Assembly: GCA_900556745.1 (NCBI GenBank)
Contig: USPU01000006.1
Span: 1-29,987 of the forward strand
Source of the DNA: an uncultured Veillonellaceae bacterium
Lineage (GTDB): Bacteria > Bacillota > Negativicutes > Veillonellales > Negativicoccaceae
Direction: 5' to 3'
Length of the DNA: 29,987 nucleotides
Shown: one piece after another, positions 15,381-23,857 of the stretch
Layout of the letters: each line of letters begins with the position of its first letter
How positions within the stretch are numbered: the stretch's first letter is position 1
Translations under genes and position numbers: made by a program
The notes under the pieces: model-generated
Seen by the model: the letters and a program-made list of their open reading frames with translations, nothing else
Database searches by the model: none
Told to the model about the DNA's origin: nothing

Positions 15381-17177
15381 ATGCTGGAAAGCTTATATAA
15401 AAAAGTTACCGATCGTCGGTACAATTCGTTTATCTACGTCATCGCGGGCCTTTTTATGTTACTCGTGTTGCGCCTGTTCGTGTTGCAGCTGATCGACGGG
15501 GAACATTACCGAGAGCTCGCGGACGGCAACCGCATTCGGCAAATGACCATTCAGGCGACGCGCGGCGTCTTGCTCGATCGCAACGGCGAAATTATCGTCG
15601 GTTCGCGACCGGTCTATATCGTTTCGTATACGCCGCAGCAAAAATCGATGGATGCGGCGCTGGAAGCGCGTTTGGCGAATGTGTTGCAAATGACGCCGGC
15701 GGACATTCAAAAGAAAATCAAAGACCACGGCACGTCGTTCGGACCGGTTCCGATTAAAGTGGATATCGGCCCCGATATCGTGGCGAAAATTGAAGAGTAC
15801 CGCGCCGAGTATCCCGGCGTGACGATCGAGGTACAGCCGTTGCGGTACTATCCGTACGGATCATTGGCGGCGAACGTCATCGGTTACGTTGGTGAAGCCG
15901 GTCCGGAAGATCGCAAAGCCGATGGCAGCGAATTTGCGCCCGGAACGATTGTCGGTCGCGCCGGCTTGGAATTATATTATAACGATCTGTTACAGGGAAA
16001 AACCGGCGGTCGGCAGGTGGAAGTAGACGCCACGGGGCGGCCGGTCAAAAACATTGAGGAAGCGCCGATTACGCCCGGTCATAATTTGCGTCTGACCTTG
16101 GATTTACCGTTGCAGCGGGCGACGGAAGCGGCGATTTCAGAGCATCTGTCCGAGCTTGCGAAGTCGCATATTTGGCCGACCGGGGTAGCGGCCGTCGCGC
16201 TCGATCCGAATACGGGCGCGGTATTGGCGATGGCCAACTGGCCGTCGTTTAATCCGAATTCATTTGCGGTCGGCATCTCGGCGAAAGAATGGCAAGATCT
16301 CAATGAAAACAGTTTGCGTCCGTTTGATGATCGCGTGGTCTCGGGTACCTATCCGCCGGGCTCCATCTTTAAGGTAATCACCGGCACCGCGGCGCTCAAC
16401 GCGAAAGTTGTTACGCCGGAGGAACGGATTTACGATAACGGTCGGCACTGGCTGATTGATAAACGCAATGCGGCAGGCGAAGCGTTCGGCTGGATTAATT
16501 TCCAGGAGGCCATGGCCAAATCGGATAATGTTTACTTCTACGAATTGGGCCACCGTCTGGGCATCGACCGGATCGCCGAGATGGCGCGCGCGTTCGGTTT
16601 GGGCGAAGCGACCGGCATTGATTTATACGGGGAAGCGTCCGGACTGGTAGCGACCGAACAGTATAAAAAAGAAGTATTTCATGACGACTGGTATTTAGGC
16701 GAAACGTTTGACGCGGCGATCGGGCAAAGTTTTAACTTGGCGACGCCGCTGCAAATGGCCTCCGTCGTCAGTCAGATCGCCAACGGCGGGACGCGGTACA
16801 AACCGTACCTCGTAAGCCGCATTAATCATCTGGACGGCTCGCCGTACCAAATCCATCAGCCGCAAGTGACGGGACGGCTTGTCGTTCCGAAATCGGTACT
16901 CGATACCGTGAAACGTTCCATGTGGGCGGTTACGCAGGAAGGCGGCACCGCGGGCGCCTTGTTTCACGGCTATCCGATTGAAGTCGGCGGCAAAACCGCG
17001 ACGGCGGAAACGGGCGACGGTCCGGATCACGCGTGGTTCGCGGCGTTCGCACCGTATGACCATCCGCAAATTGTAATTGTGGTGCTGGTGGAACACGCCG
17101 GCTACGGGATTGAGTCGGCGGCGCCGATCGTCAAACAAATGTTGGATGCGTATTTTCACATTCCGACAGCGAAATAA
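15381..17177 (+). CDS. mrdA: Penicillin-binding protein 2 (class B transpeptidase)
   Basis: A 598-aa class B PBP that crosslinks peptidoglycan during elongation together with RodA. One membrane helix (about 17-38) is followed by the PBP dimerisation domain with RQMTIQATRGVLLDRNGE and YYPYGSLAANVIGYVG, then the transpeptidase domain. Active-site motifs: SIFK (Ser328, Lys331) after TYPPG, SDN (381-383), and a third box reading GGKTATAETG with KTA at 538-540 where the usual sequence is KTG or KSG. The gene begins two bases after the mreD stop with AAGGAG upstream. The beta-lactam target status is general family knowledge. Confidence 0.96.
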   Translation: MLESLYKKVTDRRYNSFIYVIAGLFMLLVLRLFVLQLIDGEHYRELADGNRIRQMTIQATRGVLLDRNGEIIVGSRPVYIVSYTPQQKSMDAALEARLANVLQMTPADIQKKIKDHGTSFGPVPIKVDIGPDIVAKIEEYRAEYPGVTIEVQPLRYYPYGSLAANVIGYVGEAGPEDRKADGSEFAPGTIVGRAGLELYYNDLLQGKTGGRQVEVDATGRPVKNIEEAPITPGHNLRLTLDLPLQRATEAAISEHLSELAKSHIWPTGVAAVALDPNTGAVLAMANWPSFNPNSFAVGISAKEWQDLNENSLRPFDDRVVSGTYPPGSIFKVITGTAALNAKVVTPEERIYDNGRHWLIDKRNAAGEAFGWINFQEAMAKSDNVYFYELGHRLGIDRIAEMARAFGLGEATGIDLYGEASGLVATEQYKKEVFHDDWYLGETFDAAIGQSFNLATPLQMASVVSQIANGGTRYKPYLVSRINHLDGSPYQIHQPQVTGRLVVPKSVLDTVKRSMWAVTQEGGTAGALFHGYPIEVGGKTATAETGDGPDHAWFAAFAPYDHPQIVIVVLVEHAGYGIESAAPIVKQMLDAYFHIPTAK

Positions 17178-17194
17178 TAGAAAGGAAACGATAA

Positions 17195-18031
17195 ATGGGG
17201 CAAATCATCACACTGGCATCCGGCAAGGGCGGCGTCGGTAAAACCGTAGTCACCTCGACCTTCGGCGCGGCGCTGGCGGAACGCGGCAAACGCGTGTTGC
17301 TGCTGGACGGCGACATGGGTCTGCGCGACCTCGACCTGGTGCTGGGCGTCGAGGACCGCGTGCTGTTTGATATTTTCGATGTCGCAACGGGACGTTGTTT
17401 TGAAGAAGATGCGATTTTACATATCGCGCCGAATCTCGATTTCATGCCGGCCAGCCAGCAATACCGCTGGGAAGAGCTCGAAGGCGATGCGGTATTGACC
17501 GTGTTGGAAGATTTGCGTGACCGCTATGACTACCTCTTGGTCGACAGCCCGGCGGGCATCGGTAAAGGTCTTATGTATACGCTTGCGATGGCGGATCAGA
17601 TTTTTCTCGTCGTGGAACCGACCTGGGTGTCGTTGCGAGATACCGACCGCGTCATGCACTATATGCATGAAGATCGGATGTTTCATTACGCGGTGATTTT
17701 CAATAATTTTCATAATGCGCAGACGCCGGGGTATTTGACGGCGGAAGAAATGGCCGATCAGATGCAGCCGGAACATCTCGGCGGCATCTTGCCGCATGCG
17801 CCGGAAGTCGTGGCGCAGTCCCAGGCGGGGAACGTCATGAACGTGGCGCAGTTGGGCGCGTTCGGCAAAGCGATGACGCAAATGGTGGATGACTTTTTAG
17901 CGGGACGGGAACGCAGCGTCAAAGAGTGGTCACGGTTTATCGATCGACACTACCGCGCGGGGGAAGGCAACCGCTCGCGCATCGCCCGTCGTCAATCGCA
18001 AAGCGCGGCATGGCGCCGGCGCCGAGGCTAG
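17195..18031 (+). CDS. minD: MinD-type septum-site ATPase with atypical tail
   Basis: A 278-aa deviant Walker A ATPase. GKGGVGKT (10-17, with Lys11 and Lys16 as in E. coli MinD), LDGDMGLRDLDLVLGVEDRV (37-56), VDSPAGIGKG (116-125) and WVSLRDTDRVM correspond to MinD. MinD positions the division site by recruiting MinC to the membrane. The C-terminus differs: in place of the hydrophobic amphipathic helix of MinD (such as GFLARLFGG) it ends in an Arg-rich stretch, RIARRQSQSAAWRRRRG. No minC or minE gene is beside it, although they often are in this gene cluster. Other ParA/MinD relatives (FlhG, MipZ) are less likely given the conserved MinD-type sequence and position. Ribosome site AAAGGAAA. Confidence 0.85.
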   Translation: MGQIITLASGKGGVGKTVVTSTFGAALAERGKRVLLLDGDMGLRDLDLVLGVEDRVLFDIFDVATGRCFEEDAILHIAPNLDFMPASQQYRWEELEGDAVLTVLEDLRDRYDYLLVDSPAGIGKGLMYTLAMADQIFLVVEPTWVSLRDTDRVMHYMHEDRMFHYAVIFNNFHNAQTPGYLTAEEMADQMQPEHLGGILPHAPEVVAQSQAGNVMNVAQLGAFGKAMTQMVDDFLAGRERSVKEWSRFIDRHYRAGEGNRSRIARRQSQSAAWRRRRG

Positions 18032-18032
18032 T

Positions 18033-19154
18033 ATGGGGATCGAACGTTGGTGGCGCTCGACGGATCGGGCGCTGGTTTTGGTCACGCTGGCGTTGACGCT
18101 GCTCGGACTGCTCTTCATCGGATCGGCGTCTCATATTAATCAGGCGGGGCTTCATGTTTCGGATTACTTGGCGAAGCAGGCGGCGTTTTTGGTGGCCGAT
18201 ATCGCCATTTTCGTGTACTTGTTACGCTTTGACTACAGGAAGCTCTACCGCTACGCACCGGCTTTATATGGGGCCAATTTAGTCGTTTTGATAGCGGTTA
18301 TGGTGGTGGGTACGAGCGCGCTCGGCGCGCAACGTTGGATCACGATCGGGCCGATCAGTATTCAGCCGTCGGAATTTGCCAAAATCATTTATATCGTCTG
18401 TTTAGCGCGGTTTTTGTGTCGACCGTCGCTGGATTTGAAAAAATGGAGCGGACTTTTTTATACGGCGCTCTTTTTGCTGCCGCCGTTTGCGCTGGTCTTG
18501 CTGCAGCCGGACTTGGGCACGAGCCTGGTGTTCGGCGCGATTACGCTCGGCGGTTTGTATATTGCGGGCGTGCGCATGGACTACATTCGCAAAGTTTGCC
18601 TGGCGGGGCTGGCGGTCTTGCCGCTGGCGTGGTTTTTCCTCCTCAAAGAGTACCAGAAGAATCGTATTCTCGTGCTGTTTAATCCGGAACGCGATCCGTT
18701 CAATACCGGGTACCACGTGATCCAGTCGAAAATCGCGATCGGCTCGGGCGGTCTGATCGGTAAGGGTTTGTTTGCCGGCACGCAGAGTCAGTTGAATTTT
18801 TTGCCGGAAAACCACACGGACTTTATTTTCGCGGTGGTCGGTGAGGAAACGGGGCTGGTCGGCGCGTTATTGCTGTTGCTGCTGTACTTCGTGCTGCTGT
18901 ATCGCGGCATTTGGATTGCCAGCACGGCCGCCGATCGGTTCGGGCGCTATATCGCGACCGGGATCGTGGCGATGTGGTTGTTTCAGATTTTCATTAATGT
19001 CGGGATGACGATCGGCATTATGCCGGTCACCGGTATCCCGCTTCCGTTTTTAAGTTACGGAGTCAGTTCGTTGACGCTTAATTTGTGCAGCGTCGCGTTG
19101 TTATTAAATATTTATCTGCGGCGCAAAACCGTTTTGTTTGATGCGTCCGCTTAG
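18033..19154 (+). CDS. rodA: SEDS glycosyltransferase RodA
   Basis: A 373-aa polytopic SEDS protein, the peptidoglycan polymerase of the elongasome that pairs with PBP2. Marks: LGAQRWITIGPISIQPSEFAK, LLQPDLGTSLVFGAITLG, DPFNTGYHVIQSKIAIGSGG, FLPENHTDFIFAVVGEETG and the ending PLPFLSYGVSSL. The Val in SYGVSSL is typical of RodA as against the Gly of FtsW. It has about ten membrane helices. The ATG directly follows the minD stop by one base, so translation is coupled. Confidence 0.94.
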   Translation: MGIERWWRSTDRALVLVTLALTLLGLLFIGSASHINQAGLHVSDYLAKQAAFLVADIAIFVYLLRFDYRKLYRYAPALYGANLVVLIAVMVVGTSALGAQRWITIGPISIQPSEFAKIIYIVCLARFLCRPSLDLKKWSGLFYTALFLLPPFALVLLQPDLGTSLVFGAITLGGLYIAGVRMDYIRKVCLAGLAVLPLAWFFLLKEYQKNRILVLFNPERDPFNTGYHVIQSKIAIGSGGLIGKGLFAGTQSQLNFLPENHTDFIFAVVGEETGLVGALLLLLLYFVLLYRGIWIASTAADRFGRYIATGIVAMWLFQIFINVGMTIGIMPVTGIPLPFLSYGVSSLTLNLCSVALLLNIYLRRKTVLFDASA

Positions 19155-19166
19155 ATAGGAGTCAGG

Positions 19167-21059
19167 ATGTCTACAGTCAGCGTCTCGCCGTTTTTGCTCA
19201 ATACCGTGCAAAAACCCGCGCGTTACATCGGCGGCGAATACAACAGCATCGTCAAAGATCACCGTCAGATGGCGGTGTCGGTGGCGCTCGCGTTTCCCGA
19301 TGTGTATGAGGTGGCGATGAGCCATCTCGGTTTGAAAATTTTATATGAAGTGATTAATCGAGAGGAAGACGTGGTCGCCGAGCGCGTTTACGCGCCGTGG
19401 CCGGATATGGAAGCGGCCATGCGCCAAAACGGGTTGCCGCTCTATACGTTGGAAACCAAAACGCCGGTGAAAGAATACGACGTTTTCGGTTTTACCTTGC
19501 AGTATGAAATGTCCTGCACGAATGTGTTGAATATGCTCGATTTGGCGGGATTGCCGATCTGGAGCGAAGAACGTACGGACGATATGCCGCTCGTGATCGC
19601 GGGCGGTCCCTGCGTCTACAATCCGGAGCCGCTCGCGCCGTTTATCGATGTCTTTTTTGTCGGTGAATCGGAAGAGTCGATTGTCGAATTGGTCGATGCC
19701 GTCAAAGCGTGGAAGGCGGCGGGGCGGCCTGACGGACGGCGCGGCCTTTTGGAGCGTATGGCGCAAATTTCGGGCAACTATGTGCCCGCGTTTTATGATG
19801 CGCATTACGATCGCGCGGGAAATTTCGCGCGGCTCGTGCCGAATACGACGGCGGCGCCGGCGAAGGTGCGAAAACGCGTGGTGGAAAATGTGGACGCGCT
19901 GCCCGTGCCGTTACACCCGATTTTGCCGCATATTGCGTCCGTGCATGATCGCGCCGTGCTCGAATTGTTTCGCGGCTGCACGCGCGGCTGTCGGTTTTGT
20001 CAGGCGGGGATGATTTATCGTCCGGTGCGGGAAAAAACGCAGGAACAGTTGCTGGCGATCGCGCGCGAACTGATTAAAAACAGCGGCTATGATGAAATTT
20101 CGCTGATGTCGCTTTCCTCGGCCGACTATTCGCAGCTCGCCTCGCTGGTCGACGCGTTGTTCGCGGAGTTCGCCGATCGCGGCGTGAGCATCAGCTTACC
20201 GTCACTGCGCATCGACAGTTTTTCCGTCGATATCGCGAAAAAAGTGCAGCAGGTGCGTAAAAGCGGTCTGACGCTCGCTCCGGAGGCGGGCACGCAGCGC
20301 CTGCGTGATGTGATCAATAAAGGCGTGACGGAAGAAGATTTAATGCAAGCCTGCACCAACGCGTTTACGTCCGGCTGGAATCGCGTGAAGCTTTATTTCA
20401 TGTTGGGCTTGCCGACGGAAACCGATGAAGATTTAGCGGGCATCGCGGAACTCGGCTACCGCGTGAGCGATCTGTACCGATCGATCACGGGCCGCATGAA
20501 CGCGCATGTCACGATCAGCGTATCGAGTTTCGTGCCGAAACCGTTCACGCCGTTCCAATGGTTCGGCCAAATTCCGAAAACGGAAATCGAACGGCGGCAA
20601 CTGTATTTGAAAAGTCAAATCAAAAGCCGCAATATTCATTACCACTATCACGATGCGCCGACCAGTTTGCTGGAAGCGGTCTTGGCGCGCGGCGACCGGC
20701 GCGTCGCGCAGGTCATTTACGCCGCGTGGAAGCAAGGCGCGAAATTTGACGGCTGGACGGAATGGTTCAAGCCGGAATACTGGGATAAAGCATTTCAGGA
20801 GACCGGCATCGATCCGCGCTACTATGCGGAGCGGCAGCGCGATTTCAATGAGCCGTTGCCCTGGGAGCATATCGATTGCGGCGTGACGAAAGATTTTCTG
20901 CATCGCGAATGGCGACAGGGCGTGAACGCCGCGCTGACACATGATTGCCGCCGCCTTTCCTGCGCGGGTTGCGGCGTTTGCCCGCAGCTCGGCGTCAGCG
21001 TACTCGACGGAATGGAGGGAAATCGTGCCAAGACTACGTTTATCTATCGCGAAAGATGA
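19167..21059 (+). CDS. Radical SAM protein, TIGR03960 family
   Basis: A 630-aa enzyme with an N-terminal B12-binding-like region (about 1-220, containing LAFPDVYEVAMSHLGLKILYEVIN and VIAGGPCVYNPEPLAPFID) followed by a radical SAM domain. The 4Fe-4S motif is RGCTRGCRFC (Cys271, 275, 278). The C-terminal part holds the MYIHE-like extension and a second cysteine cluster, Cys594, 599, 602 and 605 (CRRLSCAGCGVC). Homologues are paired with the TIGR03936 protein in many Firmicutes, usually just before rng and rplU; their substrate is not established to my knowledge, although a role in RNA or ribosome modification is suggested by the neighbours. Ribosome site ATAGGAG. Confidence 0.9.
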   Translation: MSTVSVSPFLLNTVQKPARYIGGEYNSIVKDHRQMAVSVALAFPDVYEVAMSHLGLKILYEVINREEDVVAERVYAPWPDMEAAMRQNGLPLYTLETKTPVKEYDVFGFTLQYEMSCTNVLNMLDLAGLPIWSEERTDDMPLVIAGGPCVYNPEPLAPFIDVFFVGESEESIVELVDAVKAWKAAGRPDGRRGLLERMAQISGNYVPAFYDAHYDRAGNFARLVPNTTAAPAKVRKRVVENVDALPVPLHPILPHIASVHDRAVLELFRGCTRGCRFCQAGMIYRPVREKTQEQLLAIARELIKNSGYDEISLMSLSSADYSQLASLVDALFAEFADRGVSISLPSLRIDSFSVDIAKKVQQVRKSGLTLAPEAGTQRLRDVINKGVTEEDLMQACTNAFTSGWNRVKLYFMLGLPTETDEDLAGIAELGYRVSDLYRSITGRMNAHVTISVSSFVPKPFTPFQWFGQIPKTEIERRQLYLKSQIKSRNIHYHYHDAPTSLLEAVLARGDRRVAQVIYAAWKQGAKFDGWTEWFKPEYWDKAFQETGIDPRYYAERQRDFNEPLPWEHIDCGVTKDFLHREWRQGVNAALTHDCRRLSCAGCGVCPQLGVSVLDGMEGNRAKTTFIYRER

Positions 21060-21744
21060 GCCGTTGCGTTTTTTAGGGCATCTTGATTTCATGCGCTCGA
21101 TGGAACGCGCGTTGCGCCGCTCCGATCTGCCGATCGCATATTCGGAAGGCTTCCATGCGCATATGAAAGTCAGCTACGATTCCGCGCTCGCGGTCGGCGT
21201 GACGGCCGATCCGTTGTATATGGATGTCGAATTGAGCGAAGACGTGCCGTATGAAGACGCGGCGCGCGCGCTGGCGGCCGCCTTGGCGCCGGGCGTGCGT
21301 TTGACGGCGGGCGCATATATCGAACAGCGCGCGCCGAAACTGATGGCGTTGATCAATTACGAGCAATACAAGGTGACCGGTCCGCTTACGGCGGCATTTA
21401 CCGATGCGCAATTGCAGGACGTTTTGACGCGCTTTGACAGCGCGACGACGATTCCCTATACGAAAGTCACGCCGAAGAAAACGCGGCAACTCGATGTGCG
21501 TAACATTGTGCCCGAACCGTTGCGCGGCCGGATCGAAGACGATTTCGTAACCGTTACGGTCGGCCTTTGGCGCACGCTCGCCGGCAGCATCAAACCGACG
21601 GAACTCTGGGAGATTTTGGCGAATGACTTCGCCTTGCCCGTTGCCGCGGGACAGTGCCTGGTGTCGCGTGTGAAGGTGGCGCGCCGTACAGAAGACGGCA
21701 CGTATATTTTGCCGCTCGATGCGGCGGCGCAGGAAAAATTATGA
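21025..21744 (+). CDS. TIGR03936 / DUF2344 protein
   Basis: A 239-aa protein; the start is GTG at 21025, with GGAGGG at 21014-21019, inside the end of the radical SAM gene (35-base overlap). An upstream in-frame ATG at 20941 was rejected because the family begins RLRLSIAKDEPLRFLGHLDFMR, as here. Typical segments are MERALRRSDLPIAYSEGFHAHMKVSY, YEQYKVTGP and LDVRNIV. The partner TIGR03960 protein is often fused to it in other genomes, which points to a joint reaction. The reaction is not known. Confidence 0.9.
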   Translation: MPRLRLSIAKDEPLRFLGHLDFMRSMERALRRSDLPIAYSEGFHAHMKVSYDSALAVGVTADPLYMDVELSEDVPYEDAARALAAALAPGVRLTAGAYIEQRAPKLMALINYEQYKVTGPLTAAFTDAQLQDVLTRFDSATTIPYTKVTPKKTRQLDVRNIVPEPLRGRIEDDFVTVTVGLWRTLAGSIKPTELWEILANDFALPVAAGQCLVSRVKVARRTEDGTYILPLDAAAQEKL

Positions 21745-23168
21745 GCCGCTTACTGGTGAATACGACTCCGCGGGAGACGATTATCGCGGTGACGCAGGAA
21801 AATACTCTGACGGACTTGGTGATTCAGCCGACCGACGGGGAACCGCTGCTGCATCGTATTTATAAAGGAGTCGTCAAAAATGTGGTCGCGGCGCTCGATG
21901 CGGCGTTTGTCGATATCGGCACCGGCGAAAACGGTTACTTGCCGCTTCTCGGCGGCAAATCGCGCGATCTTGAAGGACATAAAATCAGCGTCGGGGCGCG
22001 CGTGCTCGTGCAAGTGACGAAAGAAGCGCGCGGCACGAAAGGTCCGATGCTTACGACTAAACCCTCGCTGGCGGGACGGTATGCGGTGCTTTTAACCAAG
22101 GGCCGTTACGTCGGCGTTTCGAAACAAATACAGGAGGCGGATGAACGGGAACGCTTGCGCGGACTCGTCGGCGCCCAATTAGGCTCGGGAGACGAGGCGT
22201 GCGGGTTTATTCTGCGGACGGCAGCACAAGGTGTGGATGCGGCGGAATTAACGCATGACCTCGCGTTCCTGCGGCGCACCTGGGAAAGTATCCGGCGGCG
22301 GGCGAAGATCGCATCCGCGCCGACGTGTCTTTATCGGGAAGCGGATATTGTGTTACGCGCCGCGCGCGATTACGTGACGCCGTCGACCGAACAGATTATT
22401 ACGAACGATCGCGCCGCGTATGAACGGCTTGCCGATTTGGTTTCCGAACAGCCGCAAGTGGAAGTGTCCTATGTCGCGGCGAACGATTTACTGGTGCAGC
22501 ACGGCATTCAGGACGCGATCGCGCCGTTGCTCGAACGCCGCGTGGAGGTGGCGGGCGGCGCGTACATCGTGATTGATCCGACCGAAGCGCTGACCGCGAT
22601 CGACGTCAATTCCGGGACATTTCGGAGCGGACACGGGCGGGACGACTTGGCGTTGCGCGTCAATCTCGCCGCGGTGCAGGAAGTGGCGCGACAGATTCGC
22701 TTGCGCAATATCGGCGGCATTATCATCGTCGATTTTATTGATATGCAGCGCAAAGAAGATCACGAACTCGTGCTCACGGAATTGCGGGCGGCGGTCAAAG
22801 AAGATCGCGTACGCACGACGGTCGTGGAAATGACGGCGCTCGGACTGGTCGAGATGACGCGTCACAAGACCGGACCCACACTGCAGGAGAGTCGCTATAT
22901 GCGTTGTCCGGAATGCGCGGGTACGGGGTACGTGATGACGGCCGCCGCGATCGTGGAACAAATCACCGAAGAGCTGCGGCGAAAAGCAGAGCGGGGATTG
23001 GCCGATAGCGTACTGGTGCAGGTGCATCCGGGGGTCGCGGAGTATTTGCGGGAGGAAAATCTGGCGGCGCAATGGCAGGCCCGCTTTCATAAAGAATTTA
23101 TCGTCGCGACGCACCAACGGCCGTCGCGAACGCAGTACCAACTTGCGGCGGCGCCGCAGGAGGACTAG
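21741..23168 (+). CDS. rng: Ribonuclease G (RNase E/G family)
   Basis: A 475-aa single-strand endoribonuclease. An S1 domain covers about residues 36-110 (YKGVVKNVVAALDAAFVDIG). The DNase I-like catalytic domain has the metal-binding Asp288 in TAIDVNSG and Asp331 in IVDFIDM, and the Zn-link cysteines are in CPECAGTG (Cys389, Cys392). No long RNase E-type scaffold tail is present. The start ATG lies in the ATGA overlap with the preceding stop. A longer frame from 21654 would overlap the upstream gene by 90 bases and lacks family similarity. In E. coli RNase G processes the 5' end of 16S rRNA; the same role is inferred here. Confidence 0.95.
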   Translation: MSRLLVNTTPRETIIAVTQENTLTDLVIQPTDGEPLLHRIYKGVVKNVVAALDAAFVDIGTGENGYLPLLGGKSRDLEGHKISVGARVLVQVTKEARGTKGPMLTTKPSLAGRYAVLLTKGRYVGVSKQIQEADERERLRGLVGAQLGSGDEACGFILRTAAQGVDAAELTHDLAFLRRTWESIRRRAKIASAPTCLYREADIVLRAARDYVTPSTEQIITNDRAAYERLADLVSEQPQVEVSYVAANDLLVQHGIQDAIAPLLERRVEVAGGAYIVIDPTEALTAIDVNSGTFRSGHGRDDLALRVNLAAVQEVARQIRLRNIGGIIIVDFIDMQRKEDHELVLTELRAAVKEDRVRTTVVEMTALGLVEMTRHKTGPTLQESRYMRCPECAGTGYVMTAAAIVEQITEELRRKAERGLADSVLVQVHPGVAEYLREENLAAQWQARFHKEFIVATHQRPSRTQYQLAAAPQED

Positions 23169-23182
23169 CGAAAGGAGTCAAC

Positions 23183-23857
23183 ATGCGTTTACGAAGAAAA
23201 CCCTGGATCGATGAAGCGATTCTCGACTACGCTGATTTTTTGTCGATCGGTTGGCCGGAAAATTGCCGCGGGCGCTGGCGGGACATTTTCGCGCGCGGTG
23301 AACGTCCGCTGTGGGTCGAGCTCGGCACCGGCAAAGGGCAATTTATTGCCGGCTTGGCGGCGCGGCACGAAGATGTGAACATCATCGGTATCGAACTGCA
23401 GCGCGGCGTACTATACTACGCCGGACAGAAGGTAGCGGCAGCGGAACTTGCCAATGTGCGCCTGGTCGAAGGTGATATCAGCGAACTGCCGGACGCGTTC
23501 GCGCCGGGCGAAGTGGATCGCTTTTATCTTAATTTTTGTGATCCGTGGCCGAAAGCGCGGCATGCCAAACGGCGGCTTACCCACCGCGGCTTTCTTGAAA
23601 AATATGCGACGCTCTTGGCGCCGCAGGGAGAAATTCATTTCAAGACGGACAATCACGATTTATTTTACTTTTCCATCGAAGAGTTTCAAGCGCTCGGCTG
23701 GACGCTGCGCGATGTGACGGATGATTTGCATCAAAACGAGCCGGCGGAAAATGTCCGCACGGAATACGAACAGAAATTTTCCGCTAAAGGGCAACCGATT
23801 TACCGTCTGGTAGCCGTAGCGCCGGAGAGGAAAGACCATGACGAAGAGAACGCGTAA
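23183..23857 (+). CDS. trmB: tRNA (guanine-N7)-methyltransferase
   Basis: A 224-aa Rossmann-fold methyltransferase making m7G46 in tRNA variable loops, using SAM. Motifs: SAM loop ELGTGKG (46-52), GIELQRGVL (69-77), VEGDISEL and the family hallmark FCDPWPKARHAKRRL (118-132) followed by FKTDN. AAAGGAG precedes the ATG. Its end overlaps the next gene by 20 bases. The family is secure. Confidence 0.96.
   Translation: MRLRRKPWIDEAILDYADFLSIGWPENCRGRWRDIFARGERPLWVELGTGKGQFIAGLAARHEDVNIIGIELQRGVLYYAGQKVAAAELANVRLVEGDISELPDAFAPGEVDRFYLNFCDPWPKARHAKRRLTHRGFLEKYATLLAPQGEIHFKTDNHDLFYFSIEEFQALGWTLRDVTDDLHQNEPAENVRTEYEQKFSAKGQPIYRLVAVAPERKDHDEENA

Noticed and set aside
14354..15424. Minus-strand open frame (356 aa) opposite mreC/mreD
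   Set aside because: It runs across three overlapping real genes on the plus strand and has low-complexity composition typical of an antisense shadow.
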